The notes: generated from the sequence alone by a model not told the origin. 64,000 nt of DNA from Chrysopilus asiliformis (GCA_964034945.1 OZ035960.1:47905002-47969001), one strand, 5' to 3'; numbered from the stretch's first letter, positions 1-13,244 are shown. Numbers and translations are program-made.

Positions 1-132
1 GAAATTTAAAAAATCAATAAACCAAAAGTTTAATACCAGGGAAATGCCACTAAAACGTATTAGCACACTGAAAAAAAAAGAGTTTACTTGAACCAAGTCA
101 ATTTTTTGACAACTCAACCTTGCCGACTAAAG

Positions 133-569
133 CTGAGTTACATTGCGACGACAAGGCGACACGAGACGCCGACGAGAGTCGTCGGAGTTGTCAAAGTAAT
201 TTTCATCGTATGCTTTTGTATTGAATTGATTACATTGCGACGACAGCGACACGACAACGCCACCAAAGTTTGAAAAATTGAACTTTTGACAGTTGAATTG
301 TTTGGTTAGGTTAATTCTGTTTAAGTTGCTCTCTTTTGGTGAAAAATTGGCAATTTTATCAAAATGCAGAACTTATCCATTGTAGCATATAATAATATTT
401 TCTTTACTTTCTGCACTCTCATCTTTTACTTTCAAAAAAATTTGTTAGGTTATGGGATTGTTTGTTGCGTGCTCGCAGCTCTGGTAATGTAACTTGGATG
501 ACGATAACGGCAATGTCGCGCGACTCTCTTGGACGTCTCGTGTCGCCTTGTCGTCGCAATGTAACTCAG
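133..569. repeat. Inverted-repeat element, 36 bp arms
   Basis: Positions 133-168 are the reverse complement of 534-569, with no mismatch seen. A related, shorter motif (ACATTGCGACGACAGCGACA) lies inside near 233. The interior is AT-rich and has no credible ORF. This looks like a miniature inverted-repeat element or its remnant. No clear target duplication was found. Bases 1-132 and 570-886 show nothing else recognisable. Confidence 0.5.
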
Positions 570-886
570 GCTTAAACGCAATTTTTTTTATAAATTAAAT
601 ATGTGACATTGGAAAGGTTTTTCAATTTTTAACAATGGACAGATGACAGATGAAAACGCTTATTGGTGTAAATTATAATTTGTTAAAGAATGTAAAGTTA
701 TTTTTACTTACACTACCAAGGATCGAACTTATTTTCATTTTAGAAGTCTGTCGTCGTTACCTGTTGCTCCAACGAGACTCTATTTATACTTAGAACTGGA
801 GGTACATGCGACTGTGCCTTTTGAATAGTTGAACTTCTAGTGCCAAACAAATTTGATCAGTTTACATCGAGCAGGTAACTTTCAGG

Positions 887-1425
887 AAAAAACAAAGGAA
901 AAGCTACAACTGCCAGGGGCCAATCGTCAAATACTCTATATGATGACAGACAAAATGTTTATTTTAAAAAATCCACTTCTACATGAGAGGGGGAAACGAC
1001 TGGTCCGATTGGTTTTTTGATGCATAAAATGGTTATATATGTAAAATCATATTCTAAACACATTTTATCTTAATACATTTTTCAATATGACTCACCGTTT
1101 TCAAGAAAATTACAAAAAACTGTTTCGTTTGTATCGGGGAAGGGGGAAGGAATGATCCGATTTTGCCCGTTCAAGAACTTAGCCTAACAATTTACGAGAA
1201 ACGTAACTATACAAAATTTCAAGTCTCTTGCAGTTACATACAGATAGATGAACGGACAGAGGGGCGGACTGACAGACAGACGGGCAGACAGACGGACGGA
1301 CATGCGGAAATCGAAATCTTTTGTCATCCCTAACACCCTGGTGTAGTTCATTTTTGTGTCCGATAATTGGTTCGATGCGTTTCAAATGGTATACTAAATC
1401 TAGTATACAAAATCTGAATAAAAAT
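887..1425 (+). repeat. Dispersed repeat family A, copy 1
   Basis: Starts near 'aaaagctacaactgccag' and ends near 'tactaaatctagtatac'. It carries modules shared with copies at about 13880, 20418, 42835 (+) and 25040, 46570, 62170 (-): 'gtaaaatcatattctaaac', 'ccgttttcaagaaaat', 'caaaatttcaagtctc', a GACA/GACG-rich tract (about 1255-1302), then 'gataattggttcgatgcg'. ORFs here are chance. Non-coding and probably a non-autonomous mobile repeat. Confidence 0.7.
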
Positions 1426-1672
1426 TTAATGTGGCATTTTTCTCGAGCTTGGTGAACATTTTTACTTCGATTTCGTTCCTAACGGTACATCGTGAAAGAA
1501 TTTCTATAGAGAAATTTGGTTCCAGTATCAAAACTAGTTTCCCTCTGGAGGTTAAACTTTTATAAAATTTGCTACTTCGTTTCTATTTCCAAACAGTTTA
1601 CCTGTTTTAGCCAAAAATTACTTTTTTAACAACATACCATTTTGTAGTTGACTGCCGCGGAGATAATACACG

Positions 1673-1944
1673 CACTCAGAAAAATGGAGGCTAACTCGAC
1701 GACCTACATACGGCGTAATTGGCCTCGGGCAGGCGCGCGTTCCCCTGCATGTGGGCAAGTAAAACTGAGTTGACCTGTGGTCGGAGAAATTCTGAAATTA
1801 AGCCACCAGCAGGTGAAGTAGGGCATTGGGAGCTGCACGAGTTGACCTTAGATAGGTTAACTCTGACCGCTAGCTGGCTTACAGACACCTCTGTAAGGTC
1901 AGAGTTAACCTGACAAAAAGTTGACCTGGACATTTTTCTGAGTG
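1673..1944. mobile_element. CACTCAG MITE, copy 1 (CACTA-like)
   Basis: Both ends read CACTCAGAAAAATG as inverted repeats. The element is 272 bp and flanked by a 2 bp duplication CG (1671-1672 and 1945-1946). A second copy in opposite orientation is at 24119-24419. A CACT terminus with a 2 bp duplication suggests the EnSpm/CACTA (CMC) superfamily, but this is inferred from the ends only. ORFs within it are chance. Confidence 0.65.
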
Positions 1945-1946
1945 CG

Positions 1947-3301
1947 GTTCACATCGATAAACTTTGGTTGGGAGACAGAAAGTTTTGCTGGCAGAGAGAA
2001 AGTTTGGCTCTCTTAAATAAACGAAAATCGGCCCTTTTTTCTCAGTGCAGTAATCAAACCTTTTTTTAACTTTCAGATATTTTATGTTTCCCGATCCAAA
2101 AACAAGATATAAAAAAATATTTTTAATTTTTCGGTACTGACAATAATCGACGGTTTTCAAAGTTCAGAGCACGTTCCAAAAATTCAAATTCTGCGTGATT
2201 ATACGAAAGTCATGTAATGACCACATCAGATTTTTTTGATTTTTATGCTCAAATGATTTCTAAATCAGCCATATTGCACTAAATTTCCGGAGATTACGGA
2301 CTATGAAACTGACAACGAATTTTCCATCATCGCCAACGAATAAAAAAAAAATCTTTCCGATTATTTCCACTTTGCGATAAGATTCTAATTTTGCTTATTT
2401 TTGCGTTTCAAAACAAAGAAATTTTTATTTGTGGTACAATTCGAATAGAGAAAAACATTGTGATTAAATAAGATCTTGGTGAACTTTTTCGATTAATCTA
2501 GGATTTTGTTAATAGAGTATTGGTGATAATTATTATTTATTGCCGACTTATTTCCATTCGATCTCGACATTTCGAAAATCTAAAACGTTTGCGTTTTGTG
2601 TTTGCTCTTGAAAGTACTTGATTCCATTCGCTTAGCATTACCACGAATATTTTCTGTTCATTGTTTTGTAAATAGTTTTATTTGTTTTAAGTCCAAAACG
2701 AAAAGAATAATAGTGTAAGGTTCGTAACCTTTGAAGTGGTGCTTTTAATCTTATCCATTGTTTAGTTTACTTGACGTGAATCATTTTTGCAAGGTAAGTT
2801 TTTGCGATCTTCAAGTGCTTTAAATAATAGTTGCCGAGTTTGGAGAAAAAAACTTTTATTGTTTATTTTGTGCGTTTTTATGAGTTTTATGGCTATTAGT
2901 GATAATTCTAACAATGTCAATTGGTTTACGAGATAAATAAACTGAAAATGACTGACAGCGAATGTCATTAATTGAACCGAAATATTAACGTTATTATTTT
3001 TTATGTGCGCGAAATTTAATAAAAATTTAAAATATGATTTGAATGATTTTGGTTGTGTAATTTGTTAATATCACGTGCTTTGTAATATGCGGTTCATAGT
3101 TGATAGCACATGCTTTTACGATCTAGTGCGGTTTTCTTTGAATTACGTTAATTGAGATCTTTTGATCTATTGATCATTCATCACGCTTTGTCTTACTTTT
3201 TTTAGTACAAAGTTTTGTAATTGCCACGGTTCTCAATAATTTGACTTAATATGTAGATATTTTCTTGAAAATTTTTTACTTATAAATACAACAACCTCTT
3301 A
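1947..3301. other. Intergenic, nothing recognised
   Basis: AT-rich sequence with no ORF of coding character, no clear inverted repeat and no repeat shared with the rest of the window that I could see. Confidence 0.5.
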
Positions 3302-3699
3302 CCCTTGGAGCACAATGAACGCAACCATGCCGCAATTAAGAACGCTGTGAACTGTCAGGCCACGCAGCTCAGGAGTGGTTGAGCACAATAGATGCGTCGT
3401 CTGTTGCGTAGTGAGACAAATGTGATACGAATAATTTAAAAAAAAAAAAAACAATATTGGGCAGCCAGTGAATTTAACAGCTCCGCAGCAATCTTTTACA
3501 ATATTTTCATTTTTGAAGATATGTTTTTATGTCCGCGGATGCATTTCGTGTATAAAATCGTATTTTTCCGCACTTCTTTAATTAATTTTTCCTCAAACAA
3601 CATTTTGATTGGCACTGCATCAACTGTCAACGCAGACTTGCTGCGTTAAACTTCAACTTCTGCTTCGATGGTTGCGGCATGGTTGCGTTCATGGTGCTG
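3302..3699. mobile_element. ACCCTTGG MITE, copy 1 (uninterrupted)
   Basis: The left end ACCCTTGGAGCACAATGAAC continues to GCCGCA. The right end (about 3668-3699) is its inverted, decayed counterpart ending 'gttcatggtgctgc'. It matches the element at 34602-35285. This copy preserves the unoccupied 'gcaattaagaacgc' site where that other copy carries a nested insertion. Confidence 0.6.
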
Positions 3700-3877
3700 C
3701 AACGATTATGTCCAGTTGACATTAGGCTAGTTCAGGGCCGTGCTAAGGCAAAGTGGCGCCCGGAGAAACGTTGGTATTTGGCGCCCCCTACCTTTTTACA
3801 AAAAATGATAAAACGCATTTCTAACCGACTTCCAAAAAGGAAAAGGTTCTCAATTCGACTCATATGTTTTTTGTTTT

Positions 3878-4400
3878 TTTATACCCGTATGGTGAAACCA
3901 AAGGGTATATTAACTTTGCTTTACCGTTTGTAACGCCAAGATCCCGTCATCGTACACAAAAATGAATTATACCAGTGTGTTTAGAATGATAAAAAAAATT
4001 GAATTTTGCATGTCCGTCTGTCTGTGGCGTGGATTGCGGGCGCACGGATTGAGCTAGAGATTTGAAATTTTGCGCAGATTCGTTTTTCGTAAAATGCGAG
4101 GCTAAGTTCGTTAATGGGCAAAAATGGACCATTAGGGGGGGTACCCCCCATACGAACGAAAACGTTTTTTGCGAATATCTCAAAAACGGTGCATCTTATC
4201 AAAAAGTGCAAGAACAAAAGTTGTTTAAAATATGAATCTACATAAAACTCCCATACATTAAAATCCGATTGGAACAAGTTTTAAAAAAATCTTATTCGAA
4301 AATTTGACTTCAAAGTGGAATTTTGATACAACTGTTCGCCGTTCACTTAAATCACCATACGGGTTTTCAATAATTGCCAGATTGGCAATTATAGCTTTTG
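3878..4400 (+). repeat. Dispersed repeat family C, copy 1
   Basis: Opens with a hairpin (TATACCC at 3880-3886, GGGTATA at 3903-3909, inner TGGT/ACCA). It then has 'ccgtttgtaacgccaag', a short CTGTCTGT tract, 'gagctagagatttgaaat' and a GGGGGGTACCCCCC-type palindrome near 4134-4148. The 3' part is the reverse complement of 38095-38500. A shorter 5' piece recurs at 63646-63720. The modules resemble family A in order and wording, so A and C look like diverged branches of one superfamily. Confidence 0.65.
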
Positions 4401-7400
4401 TTATGTTTTTAATTAATTTTTATATTTATTGATCACTATTTAATGCAATCAGTCCGCTAATTGACAAATATCTTATTTAGATCGCACAAACATTTAAATA
4501 ACCATCCATAAAACAAGATTCCTTCTGAACTTGACGAACTAATCGGCACAAGTGACGTTGCAACGAAACGTCAGATTTGAGTTCATGGCATACCTTGGTT
4601 GTCTCTATGCCGTGGTTAAAGGGTATCTTAATTTTTTTGGTATGCAACAAAGATTGCATGGCATGCAAAATTTTTGTTAAAAAAATGCTTAGGTACTGGC
4701 AGAAATTATTGCGCCGCAGGAAAAAAATTTTAATCCCAAGATCAATTATACTCTTAAATTAGGGTTGCCATCCAGCCCTCTTTTTCGCGGGAACCTGTTC
4801 TCTCTTTAAGGGCGTTCGAAGGAATTTTTGTTTTTTTTAATGCGCCCTAGGTAGCAAAATGCAGCCCTAGAAAAACAGTGCCTCGGATACCTTAAAGAAA
4901 TTCCCCTGACGCATTAAATAGAGGTTACTGTTTGTGGAAAAATGGTTGGGGGGGGGGGGGGGGGGGGGTATAGGGGGACATTCTACCTTAAATTGACGCT
5001 AGAGAAGCATATCTCCATGTTTTGTCCTTTGCGGAAAATTCACTTTTTCGAATCAATTTCTAGAAATATAACTGGTTGGTACGAACCAATTGCAAAAAAA
5101 ATTAATTGTCAACAACTCCAGCACAATTATTACAGAAACGATTTTTTAGTTAAAAAGTTGTAAAATTAAAAAAAATTATAAAGTTTCAATTTTTTAAATT
5201 ACAATTTGCTGTTTTGGTCTTTGCAAAATGTTAAAAAAATCTAATATTAATTATTATAAAAAAAATTGCAATATGATCATGTCTAATATTTATTTTTGAC
5301 TACATATTTCAGTAACACGTTTATTTCGAAATGATCGACGCAATTGATCAAGAATCAAACAAAAACTAAATAAAATTATTACAAAATTTATTTTTTTTTT
5401 TGACAAATTTCAATCAAATTTGCTTCAATTATCTCCCGATCCCCATAGACACTAATTTTTAACTGTCAGTATATTAGTCTGGCTCCCTGACTGTTATTAA
5501 TTTACTAATTAGAAAAAAAGTTAACAAACGAAAGATTTCGGTCTTGCCGACATAAATAATTTTAGCAGTGATTAATTGAACAAAGAAAAAAGCCTTAACC
5601 CAAAAGTTTAAGATTTTTTTAGTTGCCCAAAAAAACACATTCAATGCATTTTTTACATCCATTATTTTATACACTCAAGAGAAACAGAGCGGGTTTGTCA
5701 CACTCCATGAAGAAAAAAGATCTGCAAATATGTCTCAATAAAATGATAATTAATCTGGAAAATTAGCGAAATTTTGTAATTCCACCGCACGATATTTGCA
5801 AGAAAAAATTCTTTGACTGTTGCAAATAGACGAAAAAGGCCACAAATAAAGTTCAAGTTTATCGGAACTGCCGAGTAAAAATGCAAAAGACGCGAGAAAC
5901 ATCGATAGGTTTATGTTGGATAACGGTAAACATCGACGACATTGACACTGAAATATTCAAGCAAAACCAGTTAAGTTTTAACCCAAAACCCATCGTTTCA
6001 ATCTTCACAGGTGGAAATCAATTTTTCCACATGTCCATCCATATTTGCATCTTGGGGCTTTGAAGTTTGTACTCTATGAGTTATATTAAGTAAGTAAAAT
6101 TATTGATTTATAGCGCTTTCAACCACTTACATGATTTAACGATTATTGTATTTACCATCGGTAAATAAACCCATTATTTTGTAAAGCGCTCAAGCAAATA
6201 ACTTACTTCAAAAAAAAAATCATTGTCAATCGTACCGAAAAAACACCTGCCTCTAATATCACTTCAATCATAAAAGTTTTTAATAAATCTGCGCAATTTA
6301 ATTTTTTTTGCGTGAATATAGTAAGATGATTTTCAAAAGTTTTCGGCAATTAAAATCATTTTCAAATTAACAATTACAGTCACAATTATGTAATCATTAT
6401 CACTTGATCTCAGTTAACCTGCAAAAAATATACGGATATTAATTTAATAAACATAGCTCAATAATTTTGTGTACCTGAACTCTCCCGTAAATTAAAATCG
6501 CTTGGAATTTATCTGTACATAATTATGGGATTTATTTAAATAATACAACAATGGTGTGCAAGTTTTCAAGGTGTACCAAGAAGTTTGTTTTTTTTCTCGA
6601 TTGTTTCTATAAATGGAGGTTTGAAAGTTTCTTTCTGACAGCTTGATTTTCTAAAAATTATCACATAATTAAATTTCAAGGTGAAATATTCTTATTTTTA
6701 TTGTTAAACCTCATTAATCATAATACCAAATTCACTCAATTTAACTTTGAGATGCAATAAGTGGTTTGGTAGGAAAAAGTTTTGCAAAATAAACTCTAAT
6801 ATTCTTTTGCTAATGAACCGTTCACATTTGCGATTTCTAACAGAATATCTCTCTTAAGGTCAAAATATAACCAACGCAACGATCATCTTGAAATGCCTGC
6901 ATCCGTTGCTAATGCGTGGCGGCTAAATGTTTAGAAACAGAACCAAAACATCTTAAGGTCAATCTCCATACAGCCGACTTCCTTATCTGATAGATAAAAA
7001 TCAGAAAACCAGAAATAGATAAACTTTTATAAGAGTAACTGAATAAAAGCAGCCAAAACCTCCTTACCACATTATAGGAAATTATGGATTTCCCCCTTTC
7101 GACTGAAGTCAATTTCAGCGTTAATCCAATGGCATATAAATCAAACTCCAATCACATCTTCCGTAAGGAAATGGCTTATGTGTGACGGTCTCGTGTGTGG
7201 TTATTATATGAAAATGTCAGAAATCAGGCGAACAAGTTCATCTGTTATCATCTGCAGATCAAAAATCGGCTGGGAAAATTAAAAGAATTAGAACTTTTTA
7301 GACCTGCAGAAGACGACAAAATTTGTAAGTTGATTGTTTTCTCCCTTTCTATTCAAGCTGTCTTTGCATGAATGCATCCCATTCTTTTATCAGATCAATA

Positions 7401-8540
7401 AATCGGCTGTATGAAGATTGCGCTTTAGCTGCGCGCTTCTTCGAATTATCATCTGTAATTGACGCGAAAGATTAATTCACTGAAAATTAAAATTGAAAAG
7501 ATTTTGTTATGGTTTTAATTATAGAACACAATATATCGCCAACACTTCGATTAATTCTCTTTTATACACTGAAATTCCAAACAGAAATTAATGTCAAATT
7601 GATTTGATTCACAAATCCATGGATTGTGTCAATTTAAGTTTGTATAGCAACTGAATAACAACATTTTCGCTTATATACGACGAGCAAACACAAAATTGAA
7701 GCTTATCCAGGTGAAATACGGTGCAAGATTGCATCAACTAGGGTAGTACGATACGAATTATCTGCTAGCGTGTGTAATCCTAGTTTCGCCATAGAATAAA
7801 GAATATATAGAAAAAACTCTGCCGAACAAATTTTTGACAAATTTCCCCTTCGAAGGGGGGAAAAATGTCCTTATCATTCACTAGCTACGGCCTAAAAGTT
7901 AATTACTTTTAGACTAGGGAGCACGAAGCAGAGAGAGCATTTTCTAATCATTTTCGTCGTATCTATTCAATGAGATGGAGAAACAGTGGAAAAATTTTCT
8001 CTAAAAATTTGTTCTAAGAGTTTATTCTCTAGATTATTTGTTCTCTGGTTTCGCAGCGTGCATCATAATTTAAACGTTGCTTTGCAGTATGCATTTTTGC
8101 TGCAAAGATGATGAGGCGTTGGTTCTGTGAAGCACCACATATTTATATGGTATTGAAATTCTTGGTGCGGCCTCGAGATTCACGCTGCGTTGGTTATGTT
8201 TTGACCTTTAGAAAGAAGTTCCTTAACTTTTAACAATGAACGTGATTTATGGTTCACATTTCCATGGACGTGGGGTCTCACAAACCCCTATACTTTATTT
8301 TGAGATTTTTAAAGAAATAATAATCAAGCTTTAAAATAAAATCACATTTATGGGCATATTTATAGGGTTCAAATAAAAGGAAGTTCAGCTGCGTTGTTAC
8401 CGGAAAAGCTCTCGATTTTTCGGAATCGAAAAAAGCGAGAGACCTGTGGGACCCCATCCGGACAGTTAAAGGTTAAGTTCCTGAATTTCTCAATAATTGT
8501 GTATATTTTTTTTTAATCAAAGTTTTCAATAACCCAAAAC
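4401..8540. other. Intergenic region with a 21-base G tract
   Basis: About 4.1 kb of AT-rich sequence without a convincing gene. A run of 21 G lies at 4948-4968. Short ORFs on both strands are A/T-biased and have no recognisable motif. No tRNA or other RNA gene was seen. Confidence 0.5.
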
Positions 8541-8640
8541 AAAAATATTCAAGAGAAGCAAATATTATTTAAAATGTTGACAAAAAAAAACGTTTTTTGG
8601 TCAATATTTCGAATAATATTTGCTTCTCTTGAATATTTTT
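8541..8640. repeat. Long hairpin, 29 bp perfect arms
   Basis: Arm 8541-8569 is the exact reverse complement of 8612-8640, with a 42-nt loop. The inner flanks (aaaatgttgac / gtcaatattt) pair imperfectly, so the stem is longer still. Could be a MITE or an unprocessed hairpin-RNA locus. No gene context supports either. Confidence 0.6.
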
Positions 8641-9968
8641 GAAATTAATTCAATTGTACATACTTACAAATATGAAATATGTAATGTAATATGAAATACA
8701 GAAATATGTACATACTTACAAATATGTATTTCGTATATATTCAGCAGCGAAGGAACAGTATTTTGATATTTTAGCATGTAAGAAATTGCTTGCTTTCAGC
8801 ACCGAAAACCGGGTAATTTTACCCAATTCAAACCCGTTTTTCGGTTCCAGAAAATGGCTGGGATTCCCGGAAACCGGGTTTCGGGATCCCGGTATTGAAT
8901 GCTCTAGTTGCAACTTCTTAATCACTAAAAAAAAAATTAAAAATTTTCCGCAGAAATTACTGCTTCTAGCGCTTTTTTCTTCAAAAAATCCCCTTGCGGC
9001 GCATTTCATTGTCTAATTTTCTATAGTGGGAGGTTTGTTTCTCAAAGTTTTGCCTGCGGCGCAATTTTCGTTGTATTTTGAAAACATTGTATTTTGAAAA
9101 CATAAAACAGCCATAACACTTTTTATACAATCATACTTGAAACAAACCCTTTTACCTCTGGATGGGCTTTCGAAATTTTCACAATTAATTTCGAAACATT
9201 AAAAACTGCCTCATACTGCCCCCCTCCCCCCCTCCAACATCACCATCCCCCCTTTCCCTCTTTATACTGCCCCGCTCTCTATCCGTGATCTGTCCCGGAG
9301 TCATACAATAAAAATGTAGTCGCCATACCAATATAGAATTATTTAAATTACTCTACATTTCATACGCTTAAAGCTTAGATATGCAGTATTTGAGTTCTAA
9401 TCGATTAATCGACCGGTTGAAAATTATACAAAAATTAACTTCATAATTATGTAATTACCACATGGTGGAAAATATTTAAATAAAGAAACCGGCCTCGATA
9501 GTCTTGACCTATAGAATGTCACGATTTCGAGATCAATGCACTGGCAAACACTGGTCTAACTTGTTTGTCCTTCAAAGAAAATTACTAGCGTCCGGTCCAG
9601 TCTATGTGTTGCACGAAATCCATGCAATCTTTAGATTTTCTTGCGTGGTATTAAATAACCACGGGAATGCTGCAAGTTTTGAGATCTTGTCTTGTCCATA
9701 TATTATTTTTACTCGAGAAAATTTCTAAAACTCGACTCTACTGACTAGAAAATCAAACAAGTAGATCTCCTTCGGATTATTCATTGCACTTCATAGAGCA
9801 AATTTTTCTATGTCAAGATTTTGTAATTAAAAATATTATATATAATTAGTATTTTTAACTATTATATAACTAAATAAATAATATCATTGTAGAATGTAGA
9901 TATTTGCATCATTAGCCACATGGCAATAGTGTTAAACGCTCAATTTAACTTCTAATCTGAAAGTAGCT
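8641..9968. other. Intergenic, one GC-rich palindromic patch
   Basis: Around 8805-8905 the sequence alternates CCGGG/CCCGG motifs ('cccggaaaccgggtttcggg'), probably an eroded repeat. C-rich runs occur near 9220-9275. No gene was recognised. Confidence 0.4.
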
Positions 9969-9972
9969 TTAA

Positions 9973-10595
9973 CCCTGGACCCGTGTACTGGGCACTGAGT
10001 GCCCAGAACGATTTTCGAACCGAAATTAACCATATTTTTAATAAAGAATATGATGAAATGCAATATATTTCTGAAAGATACTGAAATTTAGAGTACAAAA
10101 ACAAAACAAAAAAATCCAAATTACATATCTTCGGGGGGTTGTGGAAGATGTCAAAAAAAAGCATAATATCGTGTACTTGGGCACTCAGTTCCCAAGTCAG
10201 TACATTTTGTATGAATTTTGTTTTTATTTTGATTACAGCTTTGGGTTTTTCCCCTTTTATGATTTTTCTTGTATGCAGATATTATATTGTATTGTTATAT
10301 TATTTATATTATAATATTTATATTGTATTGTTGTCATGTATTGCATTTTCTTTCGTGGAGTACATGATTTGTTGGAGAAATCGAGTACCAGATTCGCGAG
10401 CTTACAAGGTGGTCTATATTCTCAGTAGATTTTTGCAAATTATATTTTTCCATTGTATTTCTACTTGTTTAACGAATAAACCAATTTTTATGGTTTCTAA
10501 ACAAACCAGCCATACATTTTCTATTGGAATTGCATCTGGGCACTGAGTGCCCAAGTACACGATAAATGGAAGTTTTATAGTACACGGGTCCAGGG
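9973..10595. mobile_element. piggyBac-type non-autonomous element
   Basis: Perfect 16 bp terminal repeats CCCTGGACCCGTGTAC (9973-9988 and, inverted, 10580-10595) are flanked on both sides by TTAA (9969-9972 and 10596-10599), the piggyBac target. Sub-terminal palindromes of the form GGGCACTGAGTGCCC lie near each end, and a variant lies at about 10178-10195. The interior has no transposase. The 135-codon ORF at 10139-10546 is AT-rich and not credible. Confidence 0.75.
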
Positions 10596-10599
10596 TTAA

Positions 10600-11417
10600 T
10601 AAACCGTGTGAAAGCGGAGATTGTTCTTGACTAAGGTCAATTAAAAGCGCTAAATTTAAAATCCCATTTTTTAATATTCCTCAACCATTTTAATTACTAT
10701 GCAATTGACGGCGTTTAGCTGTTAAATGGCTTTATTTTTCAATTATTCAATCGTTTAAAACATGTAATTTTATTTTTTGCACCAAATAAATAATAAATCG
10801 TTTACTGTTGAATGGAGGAGTGCGGATTGATTCTCAAAAAGTCCTAACTCCGATTCCGACGCCGCAAAATTTTATTGATCAACCCCCACTCCACACCCCT
10901 GGCGTGGTTTTCTTCGTCTTCACATTCAAACATTTTTCAAATAATTTTAATTGAATAATTATCCAAGAAATTAAAATTTCTTCTACCAAGAATTATTAGC
11001 CAAAAAAATAAATTTAAAATTTCTTACAGGGGACTGAAAGCACTGTAATTGTTGATTGAACTCTTGACGTAATTCGGAAGCTATAAGTTTTTGAAAATAG
11101 TTGAAGGTTTATTTAAAGTTCATCGTCCTGTTTCGATTCAGAAAGATAAATATTTTTTTTCATTATTCGAAATGAAATCGAAACTGTGGGAATTACGGCA
11201 AAATAACCATTTTGATCACGTGCATTCAGCGTAACTCTGTGGGTGTGTTAGAACTGATAAACGTTGAGTCTTATCTTTTGAATAAATAAAAATAACGAAC
11301 AAGTGGGTGAATCCATCATACTAATATTCGACAGTTTTCAAGTGCTATGAAAACAATGTTCAGTGAAGGGTTTATTTCGTACTAATAAATAAATTGAGTG
11401 GCTTTATACAAAACTTT
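10600..11417. other. Intergenic, nothing recognised
   Basis: AT-rich DNA without coding character or visible repeat structure. Confidence 0.5.
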
Positions 11418-11648
11418 CGACTAAAAAAATCCTAAAAAAAAATGAAAACCCCCCAAATAAAACAAAAATCCTTTAAAAAAATAAAATAATATAATCATTG
11501 AAATAAATTTGAAATTGGTGTGCGTCAGGACAGCTTCGCTACACAAATTCAATGGCCAATAGCCTTCCCCACATCAACTTTGAATGATTATATTATTTTA
11601 CCCTTTTCTAAAAGAGGCTTTTCAATTTTTTAACGATTTTTTTAGTCG
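11418..11648. mobile_element. Small inverted-repeat element (MITE)
   Basis: The 14 bp ends CGACTAAAAAAATC (11418-11431) are perfectly inverted at 11635-11648. A second, inner inverted pair involves 'ataatataatcattgaaa' and its counterpart near 11580. About 231 bp with no ORF. Superfamily unknown. Confidence 0.5.
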
Positions 11649-12135
11649 GGAATTTTTAATTTAACCCTTTCATGCATACATTTGTCTATGGAATTAATTT
11701 TCACGGTTTTTGGTATCCGAGGGTTTTTGGAGTCGCGTAATTTTATCTTTTATGACCGCCATATTGGATCCGCCATTTTGAATTTTTGACTTCAGATTCA
11801 TAATCAGCGACCCCAAAAACCTTTATAAAGCTGATTACCGATTTTTTAACTGTAATAGATTTACCACAGTTACTTTTTTGCTCTTTATTTATTTATAAAA
11901 TGCAGTATTTATAAAAAAGCGCATATTACTTTTTTTCATAACAATTGAAACTTACGAAATGAATTTAGTCAATATAAGTGCATGAAATATATGTTATAAT
12001 ATTAAAAAACTGAATTAGAAAAGGTGTTGTTGTACAACAACACTATGCAACAAAGGGTTAAGACACAAACTTTCAGATCTGTACGGAAAAATGATGAGGC
12101 TGGTTGTGCATTTGTTCGTCGATGTGTATGTGTGT

Positions 12136-12288
12136 AGGTGGATTTGTCTATCTGTTTGTCTGTATGTCGGTCTGTCTATCTGTCAGTGTCGGTTTTTAAG
12201 ATAACTCGACAGTGCTCTTAAGCACCTGCACTGACAGATAGACAGACCGGCAAACAAACAGACAGACAGATAGGCAAACCCACCTACA
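12136..12288. repeat. Imperfect inverted repeat of CTGT/GACA tract
   Basis: A 55-60 bp arm rich in GTCTGTCTATCTG ends at 12189. It is mirrored by 12230-12288 (inner perfect stretch CACTGACAGATAGACAGACC), with a 40-nt spacer. It looks like two head-to-head copies of the CTGT tract found in the dispersed families. Confidence 0.55.
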
Positions 12289-12762
12289 AACAGACAGACT
12301 ATAACGGGTACTTCGTACACAATTGTTTGTAAAAATACAGTTTTTTGAAATTTTCTGGAAAACTATGCTCTTTTGAGAAAAAATATATTGTATTCTCGTA
12401 TAACCAATTTTAAAGAATTTTCTACATATTTCTTTGACGTCTTTCTCGTATCTCCAACTCTTCTTGAGTAATTTCGAAAAATCTTTTTTTTACATATTTA
12501 TTTTTTCTGAAACTTTAAATTATATTGGCTTTTACGAAAAAAAAAATGTAAGAATTTTCGTCAAAAAAAATTTTTAGACTTTTGTCAAAAACATTTTCGC
12601 AAAATATCTGCACATAAACAATTGCGATATTTCCTTTTGATAAAGAGAGTTTGACTAACATCACTGATGCCAATTATCAATTATCACAAAATGAAGACAT
12701 TTCAAATGATCTCCTTAAAAATCCGCTCAACTCAATTTGCAGACATTTCTGCTGAATGCATC

Positions 12763-13244
12763 CTACACTGAACGGAAAATATTATCTAATTAACAAAAAA
12801 CAACATTTTAAATATTAATGATTTTGTGTTATTAATTTCATAGTTTTTTGTGGACACAACAAAATTTTGTTAATAAAATAAAAATTTATCGATTTTATTA
12901 ATAAGGTAATTTAATTTTGTTCGTTCTATAAAATTTGGTTTGTAATTTTTATAAAATTGGGTTATTTATCAAATGAATAATTAGTTTTCATGATAACAAT
13001 ATTTTATTTAAAAAAAAGTCACAAGTGAGAAGTTTACTTTTTTGTTAATCCAACAACTAGCCCAAGTAACCAAATAGGGCGTAAAGTGGTCGTCGCGACC
13101 ATAAAGACTCGATGTTAAAGTCGCCACGACCACTTTACGCCCTATTTGGTTACTTGGGAGAGTTTTGTTAGCTGGTATTTAATAACGCTTTTATTACATT
13201 AACGTATATTTTTTCGATATGATCACAAATTATTTTGAGTGTAG
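12763..13244. mobile_element. AT-rich element with CTACACT ends
   Basis: The ends CTACACTGAACGGAAAATATT and, inverted, CTACACTCAAAATAATTT enclose about 480 bp of AT-rich non-coding DNA. The fold-back at 13061-13158 is nested inside. No target duplication was identified, so the boundaries are tentative. Confidence 0.35.
13061..13158. mobile_element. 98 bp fold-back element, 33 bp perfect arms
   Basis: Arm 13061-13093 (CCCAAGTAACCAAATAGGGC...) is exactly inverted at 13126-13158. The stem continues after one mismatch through GCGAC/GTCGC. The loop is about 20-30 nt. The end motif CCCAAGTA plus ATAGGGCG recurs in the block at 47130-47512. Confidence 0.65.

Noticed and set aside
10139..10546. 135-codon hydrophobic ORF
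   Set aside because: It lies entirely inside a TTAA-flanked non-autonomous element and is a product of T-rich sequence.
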